Assembly (NCBI GenBank): GCA_022605955.1
Contig: JAKCOZ010000021.1
Coordinates: 10,894,501 to 10,958,500, forward strand
Source of the DNA: Rallus limicola
Taxonomy: Eukaryota > Chordata > Aves > Gruiformes > Rallidae
Direction: 5' to 3'
Length of the DNA: 64,000 nucleotides
The position numbers and the translations under genes are program-made. Under the pieces are notes generated by a model. The model ran no database searches. It worked only from the letters and a program-made list of their open reading frames with translations, and had not been told where the DNA came from. Within the stretch, counting starts at the first letter, position 1, and the number at the start of each line of letters is the position of its first letter. This document shows positions 60,289 through 64,000 of this stretch, piece after piece.

Positions 60289-63200
60289 CAACCTAGCTAA
60301 AGCTAGGTTTAGAATAAGATTGTTTCTGTACTGAATATGAAGCCTGCCACTGCATGGACTGCTCTAAATGGAAATCAAAATGTATTTTATTCTGCTTACA
60401 AATATAGCACAAAGTGTTTAATCCTTCTTTTCCATGACTAAAGCCAACTGTGCGCAGATGCTAGCAATGTTAGTACCAGCAGCAAAACGGGTAAGATCTC
60501 AATCTTGATTAAGGTTAGAAGAGGATGTAGATAAACAAGCTCTTGAATTTACTTCAGTCAGCCATTTCAAAATCCTACAGTGGATCTTCAAATGGTAAAA
60601 AGTTATCTTGGAGGAGTCCTGCGGAACAGATGAGGTTACAGAGCCCCAGAAAGGCAGGCAGCATGCCTATTTTAACTGGAGTGAAGAAGAGAGGTGAGAG
60701 GATTACAGTCGTATCAGTTCAACTTTTCTGGAGGCTTAATTAAGCACCTCAAAACCAAGGAAATGGATAATACTCCCAGGCAGGACCAAAGCAGAGTTGT
60801 ACAAAGACATCAGAATTTTCTCCAGCCACCTCTGGCAGTCCAACCAGGCTCAACAGCGACTCACTTCATCTCAGCCATGCGAGGTTCTGAGCAGGTGCTG
60901 TCTGATCAAACACAGGGTGAGACCCCACCAACTGACACCGGCAGAGCAGCACAAGAGTTACAGCCAACACAACATCGTTACTGAGCAGAAGCCAGTGCTA
61001 ACAGGCTCTTTTAGAAAAAGCAGTCATCACACTGAGATGCAGACATGGAAAATGAGCCTGAGAGTTATCTGCTGTAGCTCTTCTAGCCTGTCCTTGGTGT
61101 TACTGAGCCCACGGCCGGGGCACTGTGTCGGCACTTGGGTACCAGGCTTCAAGGCAGATGTGGACCCAGTCAGCAGAAAGTGGATAAAGCACCAGCCATG
61201 TGGCTTTGCAAAATTATAACCTGTTATACTGGGGTTGTACATGCTGACAAGGAGAGGGCTGTCTGGGACCTGAAAACCAGAAGTCTTCAAGTACAGTTTT
61301 TGGAGTGTAAAAGAATCACATATTCCGTGCTTAAGGTGACAGAACTAGAAGCAAGGGGCTTAAAATTGGATCAAGAAAATGCTTTCTTATGGCAATAGTT
61401 GCAATGAACTATGCTGCTTTGGGTGACAGACATGACGTCACTGTTGGCAAACTTCATGAAATTGATAAATATCCACTTTGAATGAGGTCAGCATACCTGA
61501 CACCACAGGGGGATGGATGGACTACTGCACTCCCTTGAGTCCCTCCCAGCCTGGATTCCCATGACTGCAAACAGACTTTGCTCTACCTGGCTGTAACAGC
61601 ACATTTGTCTCTTACTGGAGGAAGACAACGGCCTTGTTGTTAAACAACAGGTTTGGCAAAAAGGGGGGAGCTCACTCGGGTCCTGCCACAGTCTGCTCTG
61701 AACTCTGATACACCGCTTGAAAATACAAGAGGGACTAAATCCCCAAAGAAACAGGTTCTATTCATTGTCAGGCCCAGAACACTGAGAGGTGTCCTATTCC
61801 ATAGGATGTGTACAGGCAGAAGGTTAGAAGCTGTGATGTTCTCATTACACTATTTGTTACAAGCTTGCACATGCACACCATTAAAACTTCCTTTGCGTTC
61901 ATTCGTGACCCCCCAGCACCAGGCAGGGAGGGATTTTCATGGCATGAGAACAGAGTGGAGTGAGAAACAGAACAGACAAAACCATCGAGATTCAAATTAC
62001 AAGGACTTTTTGATGCCACCAACTAAAAACCATGTCATAAACAACATCCAAGGAAAAGTTTTAGCTATGGGAAATGAGGTTTTAAATTAAACATCAATTT
62101 CTTTCTGAAAAGCGGATGCTTCATACCATAGTGCATTTGAACAGCTACTGACCCTTCAGGCACACTGCAAGGAAGCCTGCTCCTGCTCAACAACAAACTC
62201 TTTTCTCCAAGCAGGAAAGTTCATTTATCCCTGTTTCACAGATGGGCATCTAGAGCCCAGACCCCATGTCCTATCCCTGTGGAAGGATGCACATACGTAT
62301 CCAAGGTGGGGGCGAGGTGGAACAGAAACAACTAAACCAGCTGTGGAACATACAACATTTACTCACTGACCCTTTGTCACCCATATTTTTACACCTATCA
62401 CTACTCAAAGGCAACCAGCCCTCGCTGGGGTAAAAGCACAGCATTGCCATAGCACAGGGACTAGTCGGTGCATTCATTACCTAGAGAAAATACTGGTTAC
62501 AAAGATTCCCTCTCTCACCCCTTTTTTTAGAGGGGTTCTAAATAACTCAGGGTGGCTGAGGCTCTTTTGTCCCATATTTGGACATTTTGGAGCATGAAGG
62601 AACAAATTTTCACAGATTTTAGGAGGTTTGTTGAGATGGTTCATCTGAAAAACCCCCCATCAGTGGTAGCTTTGTGACACACAGCATAAACTTCTGAAGC
62701 CTTGGACTGCTACAAGTGTTGAAGGACAACATCTAACTGTTTACAATTGGAAAGTCTAAATAAATATTCACTACCAATCAAGATTAAGAAAATCTTGCAG
62801 ACTTAAGACTAGTTACACAAAATGTACAGCACGAGCTGAACAACGTTCTCAGATAAATCTTTTTCTATAATATTTGGGCAAGCCAAGGTCCATCTCAAAG
62901 GCAACATGTACTGTAGAAAAAGATGATGCACTTTCTGAACGCTGGCAAGATGAATTTTCAAGGGTGGAAATGCTCTATATTAAGCAAATTAGTTCAGGAG
63001 CTAAGATATGGATTAATAATATGAGAACAGGTGATGGAAAGTGAAAATTTGAAAGTAAAATCTGAAGGAAAAGAAGGAACTAGCAGATGCACAGACAAAC
63101 CAGACCGTTCCAAACAAAATGCAAAATAATAAACCAGAAAGTGATAAGTCAATTCATGAATAAAGATAAATGCTTAAAAGCTTACTTCTAGCTGAATTAG

Positions 63201-63403
63201 TCCTGAGACAAAATATTTTAATGATCCTTTTTTCCTGCAGTGGAACACATGAACAAACCCCACTGACACCGATCACAGCTAGCACAGTATCAGTGCTCAG
63301 ATCTCCTCTATTGTTCCAGCTGCACCTTACAGAACTCAGGTAAGATAGTCAGCCTCTCAGCCAGGAAGGTGAAGCAATTAAATAACTTTTTGGGTTTGTT
63401 TAA

Positions 63404-63428
63404 TTTTTTTTTTTTTTTTTTTTTTTTT
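63404..63428. repeat. Poly-T run
   Basis: About 25 T on the plus strand; it may be the tail of a minus-strand retroposed sequence, though no body was recognised. Confidence 0.85.
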
Positions 63429-63607
63429 AAAGTTCCTATGGCCTCAGAATGAAGTTGCTTTTCTTCAGCAGGATCTGAAAGGCAGTTTTCACTTTTGCTC
63501 TGACTTTGTACAGTTAAGACATCCCAAATTTACTTCAACCTAGGAATACTTTTAATTTTGCCACAAAATACCTAATACTTTGGCTGACTGGTACTGATGG
63601 TGAAAAA

Positions 63608-63635
63608 ATGATTAATGATAAATGATTAATGATAA
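63608..63635. repeat. Two perfect 14-bp tandem units
   Basis: ATGATTAATGATAA occurs twice in a row. Confidence 0.85.
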
Positions 63636-64000
63636 ATGTAATGAAAATTTTGACACAAAGGAGTGGCTGCTTAAAATTATAATAATAATAATGACTGTAT
63701 CTTGCATACATCCATTAAGGAGTGTTCTGAAGTGAGATTCTGATTCAACCTCAGAAAATAGAAAATACAGTAAAAAATTCAACTCATTTGCTCTTTAAAC
63801 TTTCATCAAGATGTGACAGACATCCAATGAATATCTCTGCAAGTCTGAGCATACAAATTTGCTGCATATATAATCAATAGACAAATCAGAGATGCTATAG
63901 CTGCATCATTAAAACTCAAGTTTTGATCTTCACCAGTGTCTAAAAAAAAGACATTTCTGCCAGTTTGAGCAAGGGAACTTGCATGTTCCAGTTCGAAGAG

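Larger units (their letters stand above)
55089..64000. other. Sequence upstream of the first STAU1 coding exon
   Basis: Mostly A+T-rich. It should contain or lead to the first non-coding STAU1 exon, but no CpG island or clear promoter is visible, so the promoter probably lies beyond the window. Two splice-flanked open segments (59655-59721 minus, 63241-63339 plus) are treated under findings. DDX27, the usual mammalian head-to-head neighbour, was not seen. Confidence 0.5.

Overview
The window is vertebrate nuclear DNA, almost certainly from a bird and probably a passerine. It has multi-exon genes with GT-AG introns and CpG-island promoters. It also has an LTR starting TGTCCTGGTTTCAG that resembles LTR families common in songbird genomes, and bird-like coding sequence. 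Nearly all open frames longer than 60 codons are chance frames; the real genes are split into short exons, which I assembled by hand from splice sites, reading phase and family recognition.

Layout, left to right: (1) 177-1490, remnant of an endogenous retrovirus: a 5' LTR stub, a short internal piece with a 112-codon open frame, and a full 3' LTR. (2) 2345-9288, minus strand, a five-exon secreted-protein gene with a signal peptide, a somatomedin-B domain, a thrombospondin type-1 repeat and the SBSPON C-terminal cysteine domain. I call it SBSPON-like. Its promoter is the CpG island at about 8.9-9.6 kb. (3) 9.7-20.4 kb, no supported gene. (4) About 20395-24075, minus strand, a five-exon non-coding snoRNA host gene of ZFAS1 type. 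It has a TATA box, a pyrimidine-rich (5'TOP-like) start and three related box C/D snoRNAs in introns 1-3. Two of the modules (intron, exon, snoRNA) are a recent tandem duplication with about 790 bp spacing, and intron 4 holds a shrunken relic of a fourth snoRNA. (5) 24.1-24.7 kb, CpG island flank; 24.7-32.2 kb, no supported gene. (6) About 32.2-55.1 kb, minus strand, STAU1 (Staufen-1). All coding exons are present (14 coding exons, 690 codons plus stop, every phase joining), but the first non-coding exon and promoter were not found. (7) 55.1-64 kb, upstream or first-intron sequence of STAU1, with two well-spliced but unassigned candidate exons on opposite strands.

The most interesting points are these. 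STAU1 keeps exons for a complete first double-stranded-RNA-binding domain as an in-frame skippable cassette. Its last splice donor overlaps an in-frame stop, so two C-termini are possible. An SBSPON-like gene next to STAU1 mirrors the SBSPON/STAU2 neighbourhood, suggesting an ancient duplicated block. The snoRNA host locus is being remodelled by duplication, with divergence next to the D box in one copy. I found no CRISPR array, tRNA or rRNA gene, and nothing that looks like a wholly new biological system.
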